Assembly: GCA_963920635.1 (NCBI GenBank)
Contig: OY987306.1
Span: forward strand, 12,914,001 to 12,978,000
Length of the DNA: 64,000 nucleotides
Direction of reading: 5' to 3'
Origin: Pseudeuparius sepicola
Taxonomy: Eukaryota > Arthropoda > Insecta > Coleoptera > Anthribidae
Shown here: one piece after another, positions 31,301 through 43,300 of the stretch
How positions within the stretch are numbered: position 1 is the stretch's first letter
Layout: each line of letters begins with the position of its first letter
Position numbers and translations under genes: made by a program
The notes under the pieces: generated by a model
What the model was told of the DNA's origin: nothing
Seen by the model: the letters and a program-made list of their open reading frames with translations, nothing else
The model's database searches: none

Positions 31301-34300
31301 CCCCGTTTTTTTTGTGTTATTTTCCTGTGGCAGGTAGTCCTCGCAACTCCCTGAAGCTTCCAATGGAAGCATTTTTACACATAGGTTAATGGGTTGGCCT
31401 TTTTTGCGGGCAGCCTCTATGTACAGGGTATCCCAGGTTTGGATCGGGAAAATTAAATAATCCATAGAACTCTTAAAAATAAAAGTTCATACGAACTTGT
31501 AAGTTTTAAAGCTTCGTTTTCGAAATATGTAGAGGGTACTTGGCCGATCTTGTTAAATCGCGAGATCCTTGAGGTAAAATATATCCTCTATATCGGCATG
31601 TTTATAAAATATATATCTGATTTTAAACATATAGAAATCTATAAAATCTTTATTTTTGGAGATAATCGCCTGAATTTTCTTTTATTTGAAAGGCCTTCAA
31701 AAACCACTTCATTTGACCTTCTTAAAATTTTAAAATGCAAATCCAGGGCAGGCTACGATTTTCGTTATAGTCACGATTTCACGAAAACCATTTAGCGGTT
31801 TTCTTATTTAAAATCTGGCACACATGCGTTAATCAGAACACCCCAAAACCCATATACCAAATTTTCAGCGAGTTCCATTCCTTCAAAACAGTTGAATGGA
31901 CAACAGGGCTACTAAAAGTATATGTGTGCAAAGATTTAATACAAAATATACAGGGTGCCTCTCTGTGCCATCTCAAAGTACCTACTGAATTTTAATAAAT
32001 CGAGTAGGTATATCGAAACCGCCCCAGAAACTGTAAACAAACTAAGTCTAAAAAATTCAGACGTATGCCAGTAAGTAAGACCTTTTGAGTTAAGGGGGGG
32101 TTGCCAACAGAGAAAGTGAGTTTAGATTTCGTTTTTTTAAGTTGTATAGCATAAAATCTAATAACATTTTACCTGGCAAAAATTTAGTACCAGCATTTAT
32201 GTCTTCATTTTAATCATAATATCTTAAAAGCATATGCACTGGAATTATTATTTTTCCCAAGGGTTTCATAACCTATAAAATAAAACACTGCTTGTAAGAT
32301 CTTATGATTAAAATAAAGACAGAGATGTTTGTTCTAAATGTTTGCCAGGTAAAATGTTATTAGATTGTATGCTATACAACTTAAAAAAATACGAAATCTA
32401 ACCTCACTTTCTCTGTCGGCAACCCCCCCTTAAGGTAGGCGGTGCGTGCCACAAGTAAGTCCACAAGAGTTAAGGTGCTGGTGTGCCACAACAGGAAACG
32501 CAGAGAAAATAATATATCATCTTAGACTTTGTTGATAAAAGTAAAAAAATTATTTTTTTATTTGTTAATTGGCAATTTGTAAAAAATAAGTTATTTTTGC
32601 GTTTATTAATATTTTTTCAATTCCAGAGCATGCTTGGCCAGTATAAACTTTCATAAAAATTCAACATTTTGAGATAGCCCAGAGAAAAAGTATGCTCCTT
32701 GGCTTACAGATACTCTGCAGGACGTGATGAAATTGAGAGATAGGGCATTCTCACGCTAGAGAAAAGCATAGAACTTAGAACATTGGCAATCATACAAGGA
32801 TATGAGAAATGTAGTCTCAGTGGCAGTAAAGAGGGAAAAGAAAGCATTTTATAATTTTAAATTGGATACAAATGTCAATAACACTAATATTTGGTCGACC
32901 TTGAGGTTATTGGATTTGGTTTCCTTGAAATCCACAAAGGATACACAAAGGATACTGTTCTTGAATCTCTGATTTTTCAGGAAGTTAGTGAAGTTGATGT
33001 TTTGAGAGTTATAGAAAAAAATAAAACTTAAGCGACTGGGTGCGATGGTATTGTGGTGCCCCGTAGATACCAATGAGGTGCCCCGTAGATACAAACCAAT
33101 TTTCTCATTTTATTTTATCAATTAATTTGATGTAATGTTAAGTACTTCCTTAAAATATCTTGTTTCAAATTCATCGGGTTAGGGACAAGCCGCCGAATAT
33201 TGGGTCATAAATTTGATCGAAAAACCATGTTGTTTATATCGGATATGTCGGCCAGGGTAATTAATGTTCCCCGAAAAACATGTTTGTTTATATATCCTAT
33301 CCGCCGCGAGCGTTGAACGAACACATGCATATCCTAGAATCGAGGCGAGAACAAAGAACCAAGCGGATATAAAAGAGGGTTACTCCAAAACGGAAGCCAG
33401 TCGTTGCCGACCACCTCTTGCCGGGCGAAGCCCTGCCCGGCAACCCAGCGAAAGTTCGATGCCGTGCCATCCGTAGAAGAGTCGTCGCCGAACATCACTT
33501 GTAGGGCTAAGAGAGACCAGCGAGTGTCCGATGCCGAACCAGCAATGAGAAGAAGTCTCCGACCACCAAGTGTTGGGCGAAGTACTGCCCGTGAAGTCAT
33601 CTAGAGTCTGCCGCCTTGCCTGCCATAGATCCAGCACCAGAGCCTCAGTACAGTATGCTGCCCGTTGAACTGACCACAGAGTAAGCGATTGAATTTTGTT
33701 TTGTTGGGTTTTGTCGACTGAGTTGCCTTTCTATTTCTAGTTAATGAATTTATTTGATTTTATTTTATTTAGAATGCTAGTAGTGTTTAATTGAGGAATC
33801 GAAAAGAATGGTTATATATTTTATATTTTAAATCAGTGTCGTTACAGTTCTGAATATTTTACGCTAAATTTTGGGTATTTAAAAAGCTGTTAGCATAGCA
33901 GTGCCGTATTAAGTCCAATATTAATAATTTACGCTAAATTTTGGGTATTTTTAAATACGATTTTGTGCCAATTTCAAGTTATTTTAATAATTTTGTGTCT
34001 CTATTATCAATTTCGAATCATTTCTAAGAATTACATAATTTTATTAACGTTTGTGTGATCAGGCTAACTAACTTGTGTGCCAATAATTTGGATATTATTC
34101 TTGGATATTTTGAGCTCCATTCACGTACTATTTCTGCAGGTTTTGTTATCAGTTTATGCTATAAGCTAGTATTGTTCGCCACTCAGGTTTGAAACCAGTT
34201 ACTAAAATTTATAGATAATTATTTTGCGCTAAATTCTTTATTGTCGATTCTTTTCTGTAATATTTACTTAGTAATATTTTTAATAATTCATTTTGTTCAC

Positions 34301-37300
34301 GTGTGTGCATCCTGAAGTCATTTTTCTGTATTGTAACTGAAATATTTTATACGCCATAGGCGTACCATTTACTTTTAATATATGTATTAAAATTCCCCTG
34401 TTGTTTCCGTTAATCCTTAGGCCCACACCAAAAATAAATTAACTTATGGACCACCTTTAAACATGCCGCTAGACCAACTAACATCAAAAACAAAGGTGCG
34501 CGCCATAGTATAAACATCTTAACTATCCGTCTGCGTGTTCCTCACATCCTGCCCCACATAACTCATGTTATTAACTCTGCTATTAGAGACTCAGTTTTCC
34601 CTGATATCTAGAAAAAGGCGAATGTGTTGCCGTTACCTAAAATTCAAAATCCGTCTACATTTAACAATATCCGACCAATTAGTGTCTTACCTACTTTCTC
34701 TAAGATATTAGAAAAAATAATTGAAATCCAACTACAAGAACACTGCCAAAAGAACAAGATCATCCCTGATGCCCAGTCTGGGTTTCGATCTGGATACAGC
34801 TGTTCTACATCTATGCTTCATATAACCGACGAAATATTTTCAGCAACTGATAAAGGTAAACTCACTTTACTGGTCCTGCTCGACTACTCCAAAGCTTTTG
34901 CTACCTTGCACCAGGAGATCTTGAAATCAACCTTTCACTACATCGGGCTTTCATCTACAGCTACAAACCTTTTGTCTAGCTTTTTGGAAGGCAGGTCGCA
35001 GGCGGTATCCTACTCTGGAAATTTGTCTATGTACCGAGGCATATCCTGTGGAGTCCCTCAGGGATCTATCCTAGGTCCGGTTCTGTTCAATTTATACATA
35101 TCAAATTTCTCATCATGTACAGTATCTTGGGGCCGCGGTGGCGTCGCTCGTACCGGCGCTGACTTTTTAGACTGCATGTTTTTCTGCCTTCGATCGACCT
35201 TGGTTCGAGGCAAGCGCATGCATATGTCTTTAAAGAAAAACACCGCTATGGCCAAGAGCGCTGGACAAATAAATGTGGGTTCACGGTATTGCTCCTAAAT
35301 AGGCTTTATCCGTGTGATTTACTAATTGTCCTACACTCACTGGGATTACTACGTTTTTCTAGGGTTTTCCGTAGTACTTGAGCGAATGCTATCCTAGTTC
35401 TATCGGGAAAAAAGTCGGCCCTAGCCGCAAATGGCAACGAAGACAAAATAATAGTAATTGCCCCCCTCCCCCGCACAAGCATGTGGTTGCTTCTGGGATA
35501 CTCCTAGTTTGGAGTATTGTGAGGGTGAGAATTATTATTATATTATATTATTATTGATGGATCACGTGTCGGTTGTCTTCAAGGACTCAGTTAAGAGCTT
35601 AGGCTTATCCTTGGATCCTGAATTGCGATTTACAAAGCACGTATCCAGCTGCCTGCAAAGAGCATAGGTACTTAAACCTTCGACTAATTTTTCAGCATCG
35701 TACCCTTTTCAGTAAGAAAGTAAAGACAATGCTGTGTGAGTCAACCGTGTTATCCCATTTTAATTTCTGTGATACTGTGTATGGCTCATGTTTAACTGTT
35801 TTTGACAAACAACGCGTACAAAAGGCACACAATTCGTGCCTTTGGGATAAGAAAATTTGAGCGCATAAGCTACACTTTAAAAGAGGTGAAATGGTTGAAC
35901 ATGTGTAATCGTAGATTCCTCCACTCAGCTGTTCAGTATTTTAAGATTATTGTTAGTAACTCCCCACCCTATCTACATCGGAAAATATGTTACCGCTCCG
36001 ATGTCCATAATTTGAATATCCGATTTAAAGGTACACTCACCCCTCCCTTACCTACATTACTCTGAAATGTTCAAACGCTCCTTTTCATACAGCATTGCTA
36101 ACTGTATTAATAACCTGTCCATTGACATCGGTAGTTTTAGTTTGCGAGGATTTCGAATGTCTTTGGTTGCATCTCTGATGAGCGAGCAATGAAGTGATCT
36201 ATAAGAGGTTTTTCGGGCAGCAGGGTTGATCTTGGTGGTTTCCGTAAAAAAAATTGTTTGTTTGTTGCTTGTTGTTTCCTTTCTAAACTGGGAAATTTCC
36301 ATGTTATCATTTTGCGAAATTTGTGAAATTACTGTCAATTTCTTTTAATGTATTTTTTTATATTTATAATATGTCTATGGTACATTTTTTCTCTCTTTCT
36401 CTTTACTTATATGTCATCGTGACTCATATGGGGTTAGATATAAATAGACGGCTGCCTATTTTGGCGTCAGTACTAAATCTCGCCCCTTTATGTCTGCTTT
36501 GGCAGACCTGCATGTTTGTTCTGTGGACCACTTGTCTGCAATTTGTTTAATAAAGGCCTTTATTATTATTATTATTATTATCTCGACTTAGCCAAAAGGC
36601 ATTCGCACTCCCTCTACGGGGAACATTCACTCAGATCCCGGGTATCCCGGATACCATAAGGATCTGGCTCGGACGAGACCCTTGCCATGTTATCTATCGG
36701 GCCTTAGGTGACATTGATTTTATTATTATTATTATTATTAAAAATACCCTGCACATCTTTGTATCGAATCTTTGCACACCAACACTTTGAATGATCCTGT
36801 TGACCATTCAACTTTTTTGAGAGAATACAGCCAGATGCCTTTAAAATTCCTATTTTGCTCAAACTTTGACACCCTCCAGAATAGAACTCACTGTGTATTT
36901 TTTTTGTTAAAATTTTGTATATGGCAGGTTTTGGTTTGTTCTGATTAATGCTGCGGTGTCAGATTTTAAACAAAAAAAATCGCTAAATGGTTTTAGCACA
37001 GATAACGGGTTATCTGTGGTTTTAGTGAAAATCGAGGGTATCAAAAATCGTAGCCGGCTCTGGATTTGTATTTTTTGAAAGGGTCAAAAGAAGCGGTTTT
37101 TGAAGGCCTTCCAAACAAAAGAAAGTTCAGGTGATTATCACCAAAAATAAATATTTTACGGATTTGCATATTATATTTAAAAGTAGATACCCTATATACC
37201 GGGTGGGTCAAAAAAGTTGGACTTTTTTGTTTTGGCTATAATTTTTTGGGTCTTTCTCTATATTTTAGGGACACTGCGAGGAAAGTCTGTTCATCAAAAC

Positions 37301-40300
37301 AAAAGACAGAAGGCAATTTTTGTATTTAGGCCAGTGGACATAAATGAGGAACACTAAACACTATACTAAATTTGCATGGTCTATCGATCCCGGATTTGGC
37401 CGCCATATCGGAAAATTCCATATAAAAATTAAATTTTAATGGATTTTTTACAATAACTCGGTCTGGGTACAGAAAATTTTCAAATAACCGAACATAAATC
37501 CAATTAAATTCTCTACAAAAAAGGTTATATTCACTGGTTTAGTAAATCAACAGGTTGCCGAGATACGGACGCTTAAATCCAGAACATAGCTACATTTTCC
37601 CGTATACCTTATTTATAGAAATTAATGTTTTTATTGTGCTCGTTTCCACACCGCCTAGAGGTAGAGAACTCGGCGCGTTTTTTTAAAGTGGTTTCCCCTA
37701 TAGGGAAATTGTGGCAAAGTCCAAAATTTTGCGGCCCACCCGGTATACGATTTTTGTTTGTTCGCCCTTCAACAGTTGTTAAGGTTATGTCAGCTCTCCC
37801 ATAAATGTATGTTTTTTAAATAGTCCACTAAACTTTTAAACTACCTACTACATAATAGACAAGGTCCGTTACAAAAAATCATTGGCTTTCAATTTTTTAA
37901 GGAATTTTATTGATCTTGGTGTCAAAATACAGCTCCCGGAAGAAATTGTTATGAAATTGTTGCAGAATCTTAAAAAATAACTGTCATGCTTACCGGTTAA
38001 CTCCCTGTGCCTGTCGTCGACTTTACTCGGAGCCACTATCATAGGTACACTTCCCAGTACTCCATTGCTTAATCCTAATATAATAGAAAACACTAAAGCT
38101 GTAATTTCAGTGGAAAATATTGGATTGTTCCTCGAAGCAACGCACATAACCGTTAAAGGAATCATTATCAGTCTTAAAACGGAGAAACGGACCAATCTGG
38201 CTTCGGTCCAATATCTGGAGGACGAGGCACTCTAAAAGGAGATTGGGTGTAAAACATTATGGGGGTGAAATACACGAATAATCAAATTATCTAATCAAAT
38301 CATCGACACTATATTTTTAACCGCACGTGATATAATTATCTTTTTTTAAGTTGAACTCAAAGTTCAAATTGACGATTAGCCAGGTTTTCTGTGCTATAGC
38401 AGAAACAGCTGGGCCCTGTAGTGATGAGCAGATACTTTGAATAAGGTATTCGGAACCTTCATCAATGATACTTGATACTATATATGTTTTCTTATATTTA
38501 GTTTGTTTTTGTTACTCACTATAACCGTCTATGGAGGAATAACCACATCAGTGGGAAACTAAAGCATTTCCCATACAGTATACCATATTTGGTTAAAAGA
38601 TCTCGAATACCTACTTACTTTGGAATAGAGACCAAAATGTGTTTTTGTTTTCTGCAATTTCTATGTAAGTATACTGTCGGAAATATGTTATACTTATATA
38701 AATATATAAATATCTCGGCTATTTTTTGACAGCACAAATCGGTGGCGGGGGCGATCGAGCGGCCTTCCTGTGTCATGAGTCATAATGAAAGTTGCTGTCC
38801 ATGGCCACCTAGGAAAACTATGGCCAAAAATAAAAAAAAACAAAATTTTTAAACCCCTGTGTATTTTTTATTTTTAGAGGTACCTACCCTACAGAAAAAA
38901 GTTTAATATGAAAAAGTGTTTGCAACAACTTTTAATTTATTGTCTGTTATGAAAATAAAGGAAATGAAAATAAATTAAAAATACTTAGGTAATATTGTAA
39001 CGAAAAATGCCTCTAAAGTTGTTATATCAGCTTTTTATGAACATGTTTGCACTGTTTTCTAACCTACTCAAAAATTTGGCACATAAATTTTAACTTTCAG
39101 TATTCTAGTTACAGTTTTAGAATTTTTATTATTAGTTTGGAGGCATTTTCTGTTACATCTTTGTTCGCCTGAGGCCTTTTAGTTTTCATTGTTTTCCCTG
39201 TAGAGCTTCCATGTTTTTTTCTAGAAACTGACTAGAACTGTATGATTTGTGCAATTGTCATTGGCCGGGAATATTCTAGAGTAGTAAGTTTCCAGGCTTC
39301 CATTTGAATAATATAAGCTCTGGGAATTGGGCCTGAGGCGATTTTGGTGCGATTTTTTTGGTGCTGATAGAATATTCTTGGTCAGTGACAGTATCTGACA
39401 AATTTATTTGTGAAGGCTAAACAATAAAGGTGGTAACCAAGGCAACGAGATTAGACTGTGATTGTTGAGATTCAGTACATTGGTTGTCAGAAGCGCGATT
39501 TTAATAGGACCCTGACGTGGATGCCCTTAACGAGAAAACAAACCGCAATGGAAATGTTTAAATTTGATGAAATGGACAAGAAACATGAAGAAGGAGACAA
39601 GAAACAAGAAAGAGAAAATAAACAAGAAGAACTGAAGAATCTTAAAGAAGAAATGAAGAACGAATTGAAAAAGAATGAAGAAGTAAGAAGACGCAAGAAT
39701 TACGAAGAAGAAGAAGAAAGGCGCAAGATTGAAGAATAAAAAGAAGAAGGACGGCACAAGATCGAAGAAGAAAAAGAAGAAGAAAGGCGAAAGAGACATG
39801 ATAGGGACATGAAGCAAGAAAAACTGATGAGTGACCTTAAAGAAGACATAAAAACCGGACGAGACGAAACACTCTAATCAGGGCCGCAATTTTGAGTCGG
39901 AGGTATTCCAAAATGTCTGCCGCCTGCGAGGGATTTCCAAGACAAGAACAACACCCCTGCACCCCCAGTCTGATGGTATGGTGTAATGGTTCGATAAGAC
40001 TCTAGAAACGTACCTGAAGATGGTAGTGAATCATATAATGATGTGCAAACATTTGAAGAAAGTGTTCTACAGGTAGTTTACAGGGGGCTTTCATGTAAAA
40101 ATTTTCGATTTCAGTCTCCGCTGCGAAGTTATTCTGGCCTATTAAGATAGCCAAAAACATTTGGTTTTGATTTTTTCTCAAAAACGGTTGAATCTAATAA
40201 AAGCTTGAATTTTGGGACATGTTACCGGTAAGTTGGAATACATTTTACGGTAGAAATATTTTTTGCACCCTATGCGTCTTAAATGTAGAAACCCGAAACG

Positions 40301-43300
40301 CCTATTAGTCTTTTTTACAGAACTTTTTGTAAGTTAGTTTAATTTAAAAAAATTGTGTTCTGTAGCCGAATTAAATTGGAAACTTTTTTACTGGTGTTAT
40401 TTTTCCATTTCCACTAACCTAATAGTTCGTCTGGAAAAATGAAAACACTTTTTTGTTCCGTATTTAAGTACAGTTTTTGAGAGTCACGATTCACGATTAC
40501 TTAAAAGCATAGTAGGCGGGTGTCATGTTTGTCACTTTCATATTTCACTATTTACGAGCGCTGTGGGGAATACTTTTTCCTACATTCAAAGACATTTAGA
40601 TAAAAAAAATGGAACCGCTGCCTCCAATTTTCCATTTTTTAAATTTACCCGAATTTTTTTTGTTATTTAAATGTTTTTGAATGTAGGAAAAATATTCCAT
40701 ACAGCGTTCGTAAACAGTAAAATACAAAGTGAGAAAAATAACATCCTCCTACTATTTTTTTACGTAATAGTGATTTTCAATAACAGTGAGTTTCAACAAA
40801 AAAGTAATTTTATTTGTTCTAGACAAACTGTTAAGTTAATGAAAACATATTGAGGTTAAAAGAAGTTTCTAAATTAATTAGGCTGCAGAACACGAATTTT
40901 TGTTCTTAAATAAACTAACTTACAAAAAACTTTTGTAAAAAAGACGACAGGTGTTTAGGATGTATAGGGTACAAAAAGTAATTCTACCTTAAATTATTGT
41001 CCTCCACTTTGCTGATAGGGTGAAAAATCAAAAACAAAATTTTTGAAGCAAATAGCTTTGCAGGAAGCCTTAAATCTGTAGAACACTTTCTCCAAATATT
41101 TGCATATCATGTAAGAACACCCTGTATACAGGGTGAGCTATTTCGAACCTGCGACCGGACAATACCTGATAGTGTTTTTGAAAATAAATGGAGTTTTTTG
41201 TACAACATTTTCCCAAGTTATTGTAAAATATTGTGTTACTTCATGATTTCTAAACCAGAACAGGTATTTTAACCATATTTGATACACAGTATACCTGGAT
41301 AGATTGCCATATTTTGACGCAAGATTAACCTTCCGGAAAAGTGAGGTAGGTATAGGCTAACAACATTTTTCAATAAAATAAAATTTGGCGCGAAACAATA
41401 ACTGATTTTAATAAATGATATTAATAAATGACCAATCGCGGAACATCATCTAACACGTGCTTTTATTTACGCCAGGCGTTAGAATTGCTCGATTTTACTA
41501 TTTAGATAATCTTTCTTCACAATGGATCTCTAAATCATTTTTTTTAATGTGTTCATTGGTTAGTATTTATTTATTATTTATTAGTTAGTTACTATATCGG
41601 AAAATGCAAAAAATCATTTACACCAGACCGTACTTTATTTTACAACCCAGAGAATCGAACATATTTTCGTGTTAAATTTTGATGTGGTTGATTTTAGGAA
41701 TTTTAGTAAATATTTCTAGATATTGCAAAAATCGTGTATGTACATTAATTTGGACTCTCCAAGCGGTCGAGTTTTGGCGAAAACGAGTAGGTACCATAAA
41801 ATGTAAGATTTGACATCGTGCAAACATTGTAAATGCTGATAAGTAAGGTAGGGAGACCTCGGACCTATACTAAAAACTTCAGCAAAATGTATAGGATTAT
41901 TTTATAGGAACATTGGGTACTAGGTTAGGTAATTATCTAACAAAAAATAGTTATGTTAATATAGATCTAAGGGTGGAAATAATATCTTACAATCTTTCCA
42001 ATTAAATCTGCGCAGTTAAAATTTGCCATCATTAGAATAGGCATCCAGGAGCCTAGAGTACAGCTTGTTACTTCAGATGCAATTCCTGGATACAAGCATA
42101 ATGTGGCAAAATACGCCAAACATATCGATATCATATAAGGGTAGATAGCCTTCGTTACCTCCCATCTTGCTTGAAGTCCTCCTGTAAATTATGAAAACTA
42201 ATATCAAGAACACAATATTACAATTATTTGCATATACATAAGTAGGTATACAAGGATCTAGAAAATTTCACCGCCGAATATTCACCGCGCCCACAATAGG
42301 CCTTTTTCGTGCTATTTTTTTATAAATGCGTCATGAGGCGTATTAAAAATAAAGGCTAAACAATTTTTTTCATGAAATTTTTGCAACAGGGAAAGACGCT
42401 AAAATTAAATATTAAGGTCATATCTTCCAGAGGCGTAACGTCATGCCCCTAAAACGCCGATTGCTTCAATTTTTGGGTTGTTCTGTATGAGGTTCTGAGG
42501 TTCTCACTTTTTTTCATACTTCAAATTTTGAATGGATGACAAACAGCTGACTTTAATATCAGGAATGCCCATCATAATTATGACAACAGAGCAAATCGAA
42601 TTGGACTCTACTACATGAAAGTACCTACCTACTCAATTATGTTATTTCTTTTGAAAACATATATTTTTTCTATTATCGCATATTTGCCGATTTCTATACA
42701 ACCTGAAGAATGATTAAACAGAAAATTCTAGTTAAACTGATATTTCATATACAGTGTGTCCCACTTAAGGACTGACCACCCCTGTAAAATTTTTATTTAT
42801 GGCTCGATTTCCATAAACTTTGTTTGTTGGATAGAGCTTCAAAAATGTCATTAAATGTATAATTTATATGTAATTTATATACAGGGTGCCCCACCACGAA
42901 CTGCATCGATCTATATATATGGAAAACTAAAAGTAGGAAAATTCTGAAAATTTGGCACCTCACCAATGTCGATGGGCGCTGCTCAACTAAAATATTTTGG
43001 TGGATCTGGCACATTCGGTTATACCGGAAGTCGATATCAACTTTCTCATTTCAAATGGAACATCCTGTATATTATTGCATTTTTGAATTCTAGGCATCAT
43101 TTTGGAACAAAAACATGCAACATATCCCATGTCTAAATCCAACCGTTTTTGAGATATTTGTATTTTTCCAAAAAAAATTACAGGTGCAGACCTAAAGTCA
43201 ATTAGCAATTTATACGAGAAAACCGCGAAATTTCAAAACGAATTTTTGGCATCGTGTAACAGAAGCCCTGGCCTAGTGATCTCTGCTGAGAAATAAATCC

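Larger units (their letters stand above)
32640..36590 (+). pseudogene. Jockey/CR1-type LINE remains, interrupted twice
   Basis: Part 1 (32690-33050) encodes the linker before reverse transcriptase (PWLTDTLQDVMKLRDRAF, then MRNVVSVAVKREKKAFYNF) with stops. Part 2 (34480-35125) encodes RT: FNNIRPISVLPTFSKILEK, the catalytic aspartate of LVLLDYSKAF, and CGVPQGSILGPVLFNLYIS. Part 3 (35556-36070) encodes the C-terminal end (SLGLSLDPELRFTKHV). The YADD catalytic block between parts 2 and 3 is missing, so no active enzyme could be made. It ends at AATAAAGGCCTTTATTATT with an (ATT)n tail near 36556-36585. An LTR-like block and a SINE-like block account for the two gaps. Confidence 0.8.
31608..37196. 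mobile_element. Second copy of the 7843-8757 foldback, split at its centre
   Basis: The left arm (31608-31998) follows the left arm at 7843 in order, down to the central words TGTGCCATCTCAAA and TACTGAATTTT. The right arm (36738-37196) takes up exactly the mirror half. About 4.7 kb of unrelated sequence (palindrome, LINE, LTR-like block, SINE) lies between the two arms. Arms are more diverged than in the first copy. Confidence 0.7.

Noticed and set aside
35204..35213. GGTTCGAGGC considered as part of a tRNA gene
   Set aside because: No cloverleaf can be drawn around it; the setting fits a tRNA-derived SINE.
39487..39817. Phe/Ser-rich antisense frames looking like membrane proteins
   Set aside because: They are the reverse reading of the Glu/Lys-rich gag remnant; the composition is a by-product of GAA/AAG repeats.
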